Origin: Malachius bipustulatus
Taxonomy: Eukaryota; Arthropoda; Insecta; Coleoptera; Melyridae
NCBI GenBank assembly: GCA_910589415.1
Contig: OU342635.1
Location: 14,074,001-14,138,000, forward strand
Length of the DNA: 64,000 bases
Reading direction: 5' to 3'
Shown here: piece by piece, positions 11,188 to 21,822 of the stretch
Layout: every line of letters starts with the position of its first letter
How positions within the stretch are numbered: the first letter of the stretch is position 1
Notes under the pieces: generated by a model
Told to the model about the DNA's origin: nothing
Database searches by the model: none
The model's input: only the letters and a program-made list of their open reading frames with translations
Program-made: the position numbers and the translations under genes

Positions 11188-12565
11188 TTGTGATTCAAAG
11201 TGCTTTTTATTGCACATTTGCTTGTTGATTTTACATGGGAGCGAAACGCTCGCTAGCGACCACTGGTGTTACAATTCACCTAGCGACCAATGCCGGGTTA
11301 AATGAGGAAAGTAGTGCAGTTTTATGAGCTTAGTTTGCAAATTTTATTTTTTTCAAAATCTTCATGGGTGTCTAGATAGGTATTTGGAAAGAAACGAAAT
11401 TTCATTAATTTCTTTACACTGAGATAGCGCTTTAATTATTGGGATTAGATAACAATACTAAGGAAAAATGTTTTAAAACCAATAAAACGGCGCTATAATT
11501 TTCTTTTTTGCCATTTTCGAGTTATGACATAAACATGTGTTTTTTAAAAATCGTCCTAACTTCTTATTTTTAGGAAAAACCATATCGAGTTTTATATCGT
11601 CGGATTTAGAAAAAAAAGACATATCGAATGATGTCATAGCCAACTACGACTTACATTAAAAAAAAACACAAGTTTATGTCATAACTCGAAAACGACAGGA
11701 CAAATAAAAAAAATGTAACGCCGTTTTATTGCTTATAAAATCGTCTAAAATGTTTTCCTTTACGACTTTTCTTTAATCCCAATAATAAGACTGCTATATC
11801 AGTATAAAGAAATTCCCGGAATTTACTTTATGTTAAATATCTAGGAATTAACACATGGAGATTTTCAAAAAAAAACAAAACCGGTTTGGAATTAAGTTCA
11901 TAAAGCTGCACTACTTTCCCCATTTAACCCTTCCTCTAACAGAACTGCAGTGCAGTAGTTTACGAGATCCCTGTACTAAACATTGAAAAAAACTCACCCT
12001 GTATAGCTCCAATAACCGTTAAAATTTATTCGTTCCAGAGATTAAATATCATTCAAGTTTTGTCAAAAAATATTGTCAAAAGAATTAAGAACAGAATATC
12101 TGAAAAATAGTTATAATACTTATAATAAAAAATATATACCTAAAGAAGATAAATTATAAATAATGAAAATAAAAAAATACAAAAAAAAAACTAGGACAAC
12201 AAAATGCAACAAAATGGATTTTTTCTCGAAAACGGTGTGACCTATCCAAATTTTATAAGTAAGTAGGGACATCATTTTTTAAAAGACAAAAGGTCTAATA
12301 ATAATAAAAAGGACAATATGATCCCGGCTTCTACGCCTCTGGAGGCTTCGATCTTACCCAGAGTTTTTCTAAATTCCGGGTAATTAACTAGAAAAGGTGT
12401 GCACAAAAATTCATAATCATTTTTCCACTCTGTAGAAAGATACAATAGAAAACAGTTCCGCAGATCAAGACGGATTTTTATTTATTTATTTTCTCAATAT
12501 TTCTGGGTTTATCTATTAACTCATCAATCTATGGTACTTACTACTGAATCACCTTGTCTAAAAAG

Positions 12566-13460
12566 ATATTGACACTAACTAAAATGTAGATTTTATAAAT
12601 TTTTTGTGATATTTTCTGGTCCATTTTGATTAGGTACTTATTATTTATTTCCATCCCGATAAGTTTTTGACGATCTAAGTCAAGTCTACCAAAATAAAAG
12701 CAATTTAGATTTTCTTTCATTTTATTCCATTATTATTTACTAAATTTTGTTGTAATTTGAAATTTTAAAAAAATTGTCATATTTGCAACATAGTGGTCAT
12801 ATTAGATTACATTTTAACATAACAATGCTCTCATAATTTTTTTTTGCAAATCTGTAGATTTTTCATTTGAATGAAATAATTAGGTTTCCATTTTTCTGCA
12901 ATATAGCCGTCTATTTTGTTGTTAGCATGATGCATCTATAATCTCTGGCATTCATGTAAAAGTTTTTCTTATTTCTGAGAAAAGCAACCAGAAGTTCTCC
13001 ACTCTCAATTGTGAATAACTTCCAGCCACCTCGACTTTAAATACATATATCACCTGCCACTGACTCAGCTAAGCCGAACTTTCCCGGAAAATGTACAGTT
13101 GTAGCTACTGTTCTACATTGAAGTTGCAGAAACTTTGCAATTAACTTTCTCTCAACTTTCAACATTTTTCTTTTTTTTTTTTTCTAAAATGTATAAAAAT
13201 AAGGTAGGTACATGTAAAAAAAAGCTAGTTTCAAATTACAACCTGTTGGACTCTCGGCTAACGCTCGTTGAGTTAATCTAATCCCCGCAATGAAAAATTA
13301 TTACATTGCGACTTATTTGTAATTTGAACACTGATTTTAGTTCAAAATATTCTTTGGATAGTGATTCGTAAAAATTTTAAATTTATACGCCGTTTTTAAA
13401 AACGAATGATCAATTTATCAAATGCTACCCATTTTCAATTTTTATTATTTTACGAATATT
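12566..13460. other. Intronic AT-rich sequence, nothing recognised
   Basis: No exon, RNA gene or clear repeat boundaries could be recognised. It lies in the Rbp6 intron between 9117 and 17962. Confidence 0.5.
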
Positions 13461-14162
13461 ATTCATTTTGGTATCTGTAATATTGAAAAAACTAAAGGCA
13501 GATTCTTTGGTCGAAAATAAACAAAAAAAATTGCCATTAATGTCGGCAAAGGTACCGTTTATGAGATACAGGGTGTCAATAAAACATCATTTTTCCGGTT
13601 ATTTGAAGATATATCTGAGGAACCTTATTATAAAACACAGAACTCAGCTTTTATAGTAACTCAGCCAACATTGATATTAGCAACTCAACTATTTTTTTTT
13701 CATGCGTCAGTGACGGATATTTCAGCGTTGCTTGGGTTTCTTTGCCCCTAATATATTTGCCCCTAGGACACTGGGTAAATTGACATTTTAAAAGCGCACT
13801 TTTAACCGCCAATATTTTCTACAAAAAAAAAGGTACTCTTAGTCATAATTGCTAACGTGCGCCGTTTTCGAGAAAAATAAATCCTAAGATCTCCGCAAAT
13901 GGCACATGAAAAAAAATTAATTATTAGTATGAACAAAGTAGCTTGTATCACTGATTTGGTATGTACAAAAGCTGAGTTTTGTATCTCAAACGGTTTCCGA
14001 GATATTTCCAAAAAACTGGAAAAATTATCTTTTTTTTTAAACCTTTTTATCTCAAAAACGGTCCATTTCCGGACACACGATAATAGAAAACTTTTTGTTT
14101 ATTTTTGACCAAAGAATATGTCTTTAAATTATTTTGCAATATTAAAGATACACCGTGTAGGT
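13461..14162. repeat. Diverged foldback element in the Rbp6 intron
   Basis: The left half (13461-13700) and the right half (13905-14162) are inverted copies. ATTCTTTGGTCGAAAATAAA near 13502 matches the complement of TTTATTTTTGACCAAAGAAT near 14098-14117. CACAGAACTCAGCTTTT near 13635 matches the complement of AAAAGCTGAGTTTTGTA near 13967. The arms have diverged, so it is an old copy. The middle holds AT-rich sequence with no coding. Confidence 0.65.
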
Positions 14163-17100
14163 TTATGTCATTACTTTTATATGTTGATAGATTTTTTGGA
14201 GGTATTCTATATACATTCAGTATTTAACATTTTCTTGAATTACTGTTGACATTTCTAAAATACTAAATGTTGGATGAAAACATTTCTTCGAACCATCTCT
14301 AATACTTTATATACCTATCATAATATGGCTTATTTTCATATCCATTCATATTTAAATGTCCGTGGAATTTATCTTAATCTAATTAATATAATGAAGTTAT
14401 ATAATTATCTTTGTAATGCCTTTCAAGTAAAATTTCGCTTAGCATATCGGTGTAACGCTTTTTTGCTGAAAGATTCTCTCAAGGATATTATTACCTATAT
14501 GCTTAAAACAAAAATAATTACATCTAATGAAATTAGCTTTTAAATTCTGCACCATTAAATATAAATATTTCGCCATAAAATAATAACTTAATATTAATAC
14601 CCTCTCATGAAAGGAGTCCTCGAAGCTTATAATTTTTTTTTAAATAGTCAGGGAATTGAAACGGGTGGAATGTAGTCGAAATATATTCATAAATTTAACG
14701 CAGATATCGAATATTATTATAAACGGTGAGAATTACTTAGGAAAAAAGTCCGGAATCTTATCACTTCATTTCCATGCATATCCATGGAACCGTTTCTGTA
14801 TTAGGGTTGAAACAGTTGAAGTTTTACTCTCTGCTGATTTTCTCCCTTTTGTCAAAGTATCAGTATTTATAAATATGTTGTTACGATAGGCAAAGTGAAT
14901 ACCTATATGCGAGTTTATGAATTATTCATGGGAGTTAGAAATCGCGTTCGGGAAACTGCTGCTGTGATTGTACATTTTAACAAATGGCCTAAATTTCGTA
15001 GAAAGAGTACAAAATTTAAGACTGGTAGGGTCAATCTTATTAGATTTTAGACTTTAGTTATTGCGAATAGTTTCATATAATAGTTCAAGGAGTTTATATC
15101 ATTCTTTTTATTTCAGGTAGTGTATTTAAAAAAAGAAAAATTGTATTTTGATGCATTTACAAAAATTTTATCACTTTTTGTAGTTACTTAGTGAAAATAT
15201 ATTTTTTAAAACAAGCGTTACAGCCGGTTATGATCTACACAGGGCGGTTCCTTTATATTATAATATACCTACCTAACGTGATTGCTCAAATATCGCACAT
15301 TGTTGACTATTTTACATATCAAATTAGCATAGAAAAACAGTCGGACAACGATCGTTAATTGTCAGAAATTAGTTACAGTTTAATGATTATTATTGTAGTT
15401 CATGAAATTTCATCTTGTATGCAAACAAGCCGAGGGTTCGGTTTGGACAAGATTGGTCCTTGATAAGTTCCCTCGCTTGATCTGACGATCTTTGTGTTCT
15501 GTACAGACCATTTATTGTTAAACCTACTAGCGATACATTAGTGCTGTATTATTTATGTATATAATTAGTGAAAACATAGAGGGTGTTAATGTAATCTCAA
15601 CGCAAATTCGGGGCAGTAGTTGGTCGTTTTCAGGTCCGACTACTGGCAGATTACAGCCATTTTGGTCCTTTCTGGGAATTCGTCCCGGTCTCCTGTACGT
15701 TCACGTACCGTAGCCCCAGCAAGGTGCGATCTAAACTTTTGTATAGAATTTATATCTCTATATTATAGTAATTTTAGACTTACTCTACGTATTTATTTCT
15801 TCGTGCAACATTGGAAACGATCGTTTCTAATATTGTACGTGTCCTGTGATGTTTCGAAAGTTATAATTAAGTTAATGCACCAGTTATACCTACATTATTA
15901 TATCGATATCTTCGATATGTTTTTGTATGATCTAACAAATGTGAAAAAACAGTGATAACAGTTTTTTTATTTAAAATCTTGAATGACAAAATGATAAAAT
16001 GAAACATTAATGTTTTAAAATTCTATTGTTATTGGTGGATATTAGCGATGTTACCCGTGTTTCGCTGCTTGTAAACTAGCATCTTCGGACATAATATGTA
16101 ACTGAATCAATATTATAAATTATTAATTTATTTTCACTGCCCTATTATAAATGATATTAGGAATTGTTTGATAATGCAGTAGAAAATCTACATATTTTTA
16201 GTGAAAATTGATAAAGAAAACAACCAAGCATAATTTAAATTGATTCTGATGAAAAGATTTTAAAAATTTTTGATTCTTCCGAGATTTGTCTTTTAGATCG
16301 AATTTTTGTAGACGATCATTTTAGACGAATATTACAAAAAAAAAAATTTAGAAACTAGAAAAAAAATTTTTTTATTATTTCGGCCCGAATAAGAATCAAA
16401 TTTCTTTTCCATCAAAGACCTTTCTAATTGCTGTTAAATGTACCTAATAATGAGTCCTATGGTTAACAGTTCTCAAAAACTTAGAATTTAATCTCAACTT
16501 CTGTAAGTACAAAATTTACATCGTTATAACACCTATACTTCTATATTTTTAGTCATATTATAGATAGCCCTGAAGAAGAATAAAATAATTAAAATAAAAT
16601 TCGAAAGCTTAGCATAGAAAAAATAGTGTTCTTTACTTAAAACGACTGCATTCCCAAACAATTCCTAATCTCATAAATAAATATAAATAATAATATTGTT
16701 GAGAAATGTGAACCGTTTAGTGATAATAAACAAGTAGGTAACTAGATTTAAATAAATTTCACCAGAACTAACTAAATCATAATACAATTTCTTCATAATC
16801 TTCTCAGTTGTTGATATCAAGAAGAAAATCAAGTTATGGAGAGCGATATGTGAGAGCGACAATAAAATTGAATTACTTCATTATTGTGATCATTATTTTA
16901 AATTTAATTTGCTTGACTCTCTAGAAATACAGAGGCATTTTACATAATCAACAATGCATAGTCTAGATACATCTCGCTGTCTATTGCTTGATTTTCTTCT
17001 TGTTATCACCGCAACTAAAAAGATTCCGAAGAAATATTAATAATTAGTTTTGTTGAAATTTATCTAAATCTAGTTACTAGTTATATTACCACTATATTTT

Positions 17101-17962
17101 CCATTTGGTTGCTATGTTATTATATTAAACATTTTAATATTCATTTACATAATATGAAGATGCTACTGAAGATACCTACTTAAGAAAAAAACACATGTAA
17201 CATCGTTAATATCCATCACCAATAATAGTAGAATTTTTACACATTTGTGTTTTATTGAGGTACCTATCATCAATATACAGAGATTCTACCAAATTGGTAC
17301 ATTGAAAAAGTTTTATAATTGGTGTTTTGATGAACATTTACAAATAATGCAAAATTCAACATTATCTATTTACCAAACGAATACTACGGAACATCACAGA
17401 ACTGGAAGTGAAATAGCTAATCATACTAGATTTAGGTAACTAATATATTTCTTCTATATACCTGTTTTTCGATGTCTTAGAATAGAGTTTTAGATAAAAG
17501 CGTAAAAGAGGTTTAAGTGTGTGGTAAATATGGAGTACTGATTTTAATGCAATTCTTCAACAATAATTATTATAGACTTAGAACAGAAATGTACGAGTAG
17601 ATAGCCTTACGAGCTAATATTAATTAAACTCGAAACCTAGACAGAGTAACTATTATGGCTTAGATATTTAATAAATAAAAGACTCAATATATTACTCTTT
17701 AGTGTAATAAAATACAAATAGAGATAGAGATTACGTAGAAATAGTCGAATGAAATTGCAGTTGTGGAATTTAACGCTACTTTTAGTTGAAAGCTTTCTAA
17801 TCCAAATTCAGTCAACTAAGTCTTTCCGTAGCTTATTAGAGATGAGGCGTAGAATGAAATTTCATGAATGCTAAACCATTCTATAGACCGGTAGTATCTC
17901 ATTACTATATCCGAATCGCGAGTTGCCTATAATTACTAATTTTGAATTTTTAATCTTTTTAG
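14163..17962 (+). other. Rest of the first visible Rbp6 intron
   Basis: Mostly AT-rich sequence without recognisable exons. A GC-richer pocket at about 15610-15740 follows a TTTTCAG but hits a stop in the phase that would be required, so it is not taken as an exon. Confidence 0.5.
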
Positions 17963-17995
17963 ATTTTATGTGGTCACTTGGAGCTCTTCCTGACG
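17963..17995 (+). CDS. Rbp6: Rbp6 33-nt microexon (DFMWSLGALPD)
   Basis: A pyrimidine-rich acceptor (TTTTTAATCTTTTTAG) is followed by 33 bases and a consensus donor GTAAGTT. Entered in phase 1 with the G from the preceding exon, it reads D-FMWSLGALPD and leaves a G that completes a glycine codon (GGT) with the exon at 21171. This gives ...RGAY-DFMWSLGALPD-GFPAAAY. The position, just before GFPAAAYAAY, and the MWxLGxLP pattern fit the Musashi C-terminal motif seen in vertebrates as a Met/Gly/Leu-rich segment. The length is divisible by three with phase 1 on both sides, so it can be skipped cleanly. It is far too short for ORF-based gene finders. Confidence 0.88.
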
Positions 17996-18617
17996 GTAAG
18001 TTATTCACTAGATATAAGCTTTATTCTCGCAATTACATCATTTAAGTATGTTCTAAAAAAATTAAAAGTTCTCTTTCTTACTTGACACTTTTTATCAGTA
18101 ATCTTCAGAAAACTTTCAATCTGATTAACTCATTTGCTTGATTGCATTTGAATTCTGATGAATTAGAGAGTTCTTTCAATTGTACATAGTTAAAAAGCTA
18201 TTCAATCACATCACTTTTTTAAACTTGATGCCTTGATGCCCTAAAAAATTGTACTTTTTATCTCTTTATTATTTTTTTTTCTTCAACTTAAAATAATATT
18301 TTTGCAACTCAATGAATGAAATATAATTTCGTACTCATTTGAGTTTAAAACTGTTAACCTAACACATGGACAGTGCGAAAAGTAAAAATGAGCTGCAATC
18401 AAAAAGAAACACATCGTATCTCTACCTATTAACTTCAACCAGAGAAATTTTTCTTTAATGTTCTTTAATTATTCTGTCTCAAATATTCACAAAAAAAATT
18501 CTCAAGCTTCTTACACCTGCCTCGTGCTATTGTATTGATGTTTCCAATATATAATATTTTTCTATTGTTCAAAAAAAAACCTTCATATATCACGTATATT
18601 AAATTTTTTAACTATGT
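17996..18617 (+). other. Intron after the microexon, nothing recognised
   Basis: AT-rich intronic sequence beginning with GTAAGTT. No further exon was seen. Confidence 0.6.
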
Positions 18618-19686
18618 ACCTTTCAACTATGTTCTTAATGTGTCATTAAGAATGGCCATCGGGAATATCTCAGAAACTAAGCCTCTTACAGCCTCAGGCA
18701 AATTTATTTAATGCGAAATGGCCCTAAAAAATCGTTGTATGATAGTTTTGAGTTTCTAAAATGACCGCCAGGGGACGTAACAAAAGACATGACCAAATAA
18801 AGAATTGGCATTTTCTCATTATTTGTCAAAATTAGGGTATATTCAAAATATCATGAGAGTAATGCATAAATATCCTTGATTTTTTTATCTTGAAGTTTTT
18901 TTAACTACTTCATAAATAAAGTGGTGTGGGAACGTAAAAACTTTTTTTATTCATGCAAATCTCGACTATTCCTGTTAACCTTAATGGATTTAGATTAGTC
19001 TCGTTACAAAGCGTTTACCTTGTTCTGTCAATTTTATTTTACGAGTTTTTGGTCTTATCTGACATGTAATTCTAATAAATCTGGGATATAATTCTAAACT
19101 CTGAAAATTCATAAAATCAAACTTTGCCTGCAGATATCTAGAGTTGGGCGAAAGCTATCCAGCTACGGTTTTCAATATCACCTTAAGAATTTTATTCTCT
19201 TTCGCAATGTGTCAAAATAAATATATCATTTTTTTTTTCAGAAAAAACGCGTTAGTTGCTTACATGTCAGGTCAGGACATAACGCCCTCTAGCGGTTGCG
19301 GTAAAATGAAAAAATCGTATTTTTATACTTGTAAAATTTACATGATCGTAAAAAATCGAAATAGCTCAATCAACAAAGGAAGGAAAACTCTTTGTAACGA
19401 AATTCAGCTGGTTAAATTTCGTTGAGATTAACCGGAATAATCAACATTTTTAACATTTAAATATCGACATTAATTTTGAAAAATAATGAGAAAATGTCAA
19501 TTCCGAGATCGATTCTTTATTTGGTCATGTCTCGTTACGCTCCCTAGCGATCATTTTAGATGCTAAAAACTATTTTCCAACGAATTTTAGGAGTCACTTT
19601 CCTTGGAAATTTTTTTTGCCTGAGGTTTATAACGCATAGTTTCTGAGATATTCCTGGTGACCATTCTTAATGACTCACCTGGTACA
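18618..19686. mobile_element. Inverted-repeat DNA element, about 1.07 kb
   Basis: The left arm carries TCATTAAGAATGGCCATC and GGAATATCTCAGAAACTA (18640-18680). Their inverse, TAGTTTCTGAGATATTCC and GACCATTCTTAATGA, lies at 19635-19675. Pairing continues over GACATGACCAAATAAAGAAT and the sequence near 19520-19545, so the arms are about 200 bp. The 650-bp middle is AT-rich with no transposase. The outer ends are worn. It is a non-autonomous element of unknown superfamily. Confidence 0.7.
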
Positions 19687-20620
19687 TACTAAGTGTAGAA
19701 AAGTTAAAAAAAAAATTCTTTTGATGATCCTATAACTTTTGGTACTTGTAGGATAAAAGTTCAGTATTCAGAAAAAAAAACTTCATCATAATAGGGCATG
19801 TGGGTTAATATTGTTTGAAAGCAATTTGGTTAAGAAACTTAAAAACAATCATTTGTGTGATTTAGGTCTATAAATTTTTGAAATATCTATGAAAAAGTTA
19901 AATTTACATCCATTTCCCCACTTTCATCAACTAGCTTATCAAAAATGCTGAAAAAATTCTGAATTAGTATGCACTTCTAGTTTTCTGGAAGAATGTTGTA
20001 GTTCTATTTTTTTTTTCTGAAAACTTGAAGAATTATTTATTCCTAATTTTTTTTTTCATAATACATTGATCCCGCCCAAATATTTTTGTGAAATTTGGCA
20101 CCTATACATCTTGATGATTCCAATAAAAAAGTAAAAGGCATTATTTTTTCACAATTATTTAAAAATTTCTGGTTTATTAAATTATTAGTATAAAACACTC
20201 CTGAATATTTTTTTCAACGCATAGTTGTTGCGTGAAAACCCTTCTTAAAAAAAAAAATTGTTCGAACGACTTAAACAGTTTTGTTGATAAAATATCCTGC
20301 TCAATTTGAAACCATCGACTGTCGTAGGTACCCACATATTATTGAAAAAAATTATTTAGTTATTTTTTTAAAACATGATTTATCCGTTTTCGAAGAATTA
20401 GTGTTGTAGGTAGTCCGATGAAAATGAGGGGGTGTAATTTAACAAGCTTGAGTGGGGTCGAAATAAGGAAAAGACTTAAAACAATAGTTAAACATAAAAA
20501 TAATTATAAAAAAGAGTCATCCCGACTTGCACGAATTTTTTTTATATGTATATAATATAGAGTTTTTGTAAACGTTTTCACAGATGGAAACTATAGGTAA
20601 GGTAACTCATATAGATTGTT
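19687..20620 (+). other. Intronic sequence with many poly-T and poly-A runs
   Basis: Low-complexity AT-rich sequence. Nothing else was recognised. Confidence 0.5.
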
Positions 20621-20690
20621 TTTCTTACCCAGCGTGTACGCAACTGTCACGCTAAACTGAGTTCGAATCCCAGTCTTGGGCATCGATATT
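20621..20690 (+). repeat. Degenerate tRNA-like sequence, possible SINE head
   Basis: GAGTTCGAATCCCAG near 20657-20671 matches the internal B-box of RNA polymerase III genes, and CCCA and TGGG segments flank it. The D-arm region and full length of a tRNA are missing, so it is not a functional tRNA. It could be a tRNA-derived SINE relic or chance. Confidence 0.3.
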
Positions 20691-20724
20691 TTTCTGTCCT
20701 TCAATTAACCTGACTTGCTAAAAT

Positions 20725-21000
20725 GAATGTTCATACGTGACAGGATCTCCTCGAAAGAGATTCGTAAAAAAAATTATACTCGACTGGTAGATAATGTTCA
20801 AAAAAATGTTCATACCTAACAGGACCTAATAAAAAAAAAAAAATCAATACTCGACCGGACCTTCTAAAATATGGATATCTAAAGATACCTGAGAATAACC
20901 CATCAGGATCCCCGAGAATAATATCCGAGGACACTCGAGAATATACTTGAGAATAGTTGAAGATTCCCAGAGAATACTTGAGGATAACCTAGAATAAACG
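20725..21000. repeat. Degenerate short tandem duplications
   Basis: The motif ATGTTCATAC..ACAGGA followed by an A-rich run and ATACTCGAC occurs twice (about 20728 and 20808). It is followed by several imperfect copies of GAGAATA-type units (CTGAGAATA, CGAGAATAA, TTGAGAATA, AGAGAATAC). It ends about 170 bp before the next exon. Confidence 0.5.
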
Positions 21001-21170
21001 TAAAAAATTCATATATTCATATATTCAAGATAATCCCAAATAAATATCGTCATACTGCGAGCTTATAATTCACATAATTTTCTCGCATCTATAATATCAT
21101 ATAGATGCTCTAATATTACGAGTCAGTTGAATGTAACTTTAAACTAACTTCTTGCTTATATCTGTTTCAG

Positions 21171-21257
21171 GTTTTCCGGCAGCCGCGTACGCGGCCTACG
21201 CGGCCGGTCGAGGTTACTCGGGCTACCCTAGTTTCGGACTGCCCTACCCAACAGCAG
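21171..21257 (+). CDS. Rbp6: Rbp6 exon C (GFPAAAYAAYAAGRGY block)
   Basis: After the acceptor TCTGTTTCAG the exon enters in phase 1 (GT completing a glycine). It encodes FPAAAYAAYAAGRGYSGYPS followed by FGLPYPTA, the Ala/Tyr/Gly-rich C-terminal region shared by insect Rbp6 and vertebrate MSI2. It ends in phase 1 at CAG before GTAATG. It joins the exon at 33788 (split codon GTG, Val), or alternatively those at 36547, 39197 or 39086, all in the same phase. The segment is low-complexity and probably disordered. It is GC-rich compared with its AT-rich flanks. The gene call is firm; the precise donor is inferred from the CAG|GTAATG match and frame. Confidence 0.92.
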
Positions 21258-21415
21258 GTAATGCCTTGGCCAGTTTACACCATCACCACCACCCGCTGCC
21301 GCCGCCGCTGCTGCCCCATCATTATGCCGCCGCCCTCGACCTGTACGGGGGCGGAGGGGGGGCGGCCGCGGCGGCTGCAGCTGCCGCCGCCACCCTCCAT
21401 GCCGTGCCCCTGTGA
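21258..21415 (+). CDS. Rbp6: Rbp6 alternative C-terminus 2 (exon C read-through)
   Basis: Without splicing at 21258 the frame continues through GNALASLHHHHHPLPPPLL, then PHHYAAALDLYGGGGG, a run of ten alanines, and TLHAVPL, ending at TGA 21413-21415. Coding-like GC-rich composition persists to the stop, which argues that this is a real composite terminal exon rather than random intron. The His/Pro/Ala runs are typical of disordered insect regulatory protein tails. Candidate AATAAA signals follow at 21677-21682 and 21817-21822, supporting a transcript that ends here. Confidence 0.72.
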
Positions 21416-21676
21416 ATATACCCGTGCCCCGCTGGGTTCGGTTGTCCCGCCGTCGCGCTATAACAACCGCAACGTTGTAGTTATGTAGTCAAAGAAGTTA
21501 AAAGGCAATTTAGGCGAAATCTACATTCCTCTGTCCTTTTTAGACTGCGGTTTTAGGGTTGCCGGAGAGAGTTTTCTAGTTCACACGGTCGAGTTAACGT
21601 CGCTTAAAATGAGCCTCTAATTAAATTATTAAGCTCGAAAATAATGTGCCATTTATAAATTAAAACATCCCACTCT

Positions 21677-21822
21677 AATAAAATCACTTTTAATTTTTAA
21701 TCTCGTAGTTCAATGGCCAATCATTTGGATAATACAGCGGAAAACTGAAAGGACTAACTTTTCACGCAGGGGCAAGGTGTTCTCGAAAGATGAGAGATTT
21801 ACTCCTTTCCGTCTTAAATAAA
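21677..21822 (+). promoter_or_regulatory. Two candidate polyadenylation signals for the exon C terminal isoform
   Basis: AATAAA occurs at 21677-21682 and again at 21817-21822, about 260 and 400 bases after the TGA at 21415. This is a normal spacing for a short 3' UTR. AATAAA is common by chance in AT-rich DNA, so use is not proven. Confidence 0.4.

Larger units (their letters stand above)
10101..11297. mobile_element. Level 3: piggyBac-like MITE with TTAA target duplication
   Basis: The element starts CCCGGGAGTGGTCGCTAGGT and ends with the inverse form ACCTAGCGACCAATGCCGGG. Both ends are bounded by TTAA (10097-10100 and 11298-11301), the target duplication of piggyBac elements. Additional subterminal copies of GTCGCTA-type motifs occur near 10318 and 11258. 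It lies in the left arm of the level 2 element, whose arm sequence resumes after it. It contains no transposase, so it is non-autonomous. Confidence 0.75.
10030..12003. mobile_element. Level 2 foldback element (TACAGGGTGAG ends)
   Basis: TACAGGGTGAGTTTTTTTTC at 10030 is the inverse of GAAAAAAACTCACCCTGTA at 11985-12003, with TA on both outer sides. The arms pair further inward: CAATGTTTAGTA, GATCTCGTAAA, and, once the inserted level 3 element is removed, GGAAAGTAGTGCAG. No transposase frame was seen. It resembles a Tc1/mariner-type MITE. Confidence 0.75.
9586..12565. mobile_element. Outermost level of a nested palindromic element cluster
   Basis: The left arm (9586-10029) and right arm (12004-12565) are inverted, diverged copies. 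GATTCAGTGGTAACTGG near 9593 matches the complement of the sequence near 12530-12550. TTTCTACAGAGTGGACC near 9735 matches the complement near 12425-12440. Further matches (CGAAGCATCC against CGAAGCCTCC, and TTATAAAATTTCGATA against its counterpart near 12260) run up to the inner element. A further copy of the same family starts near 63800. It is non-coding. Confidence 0.65.
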
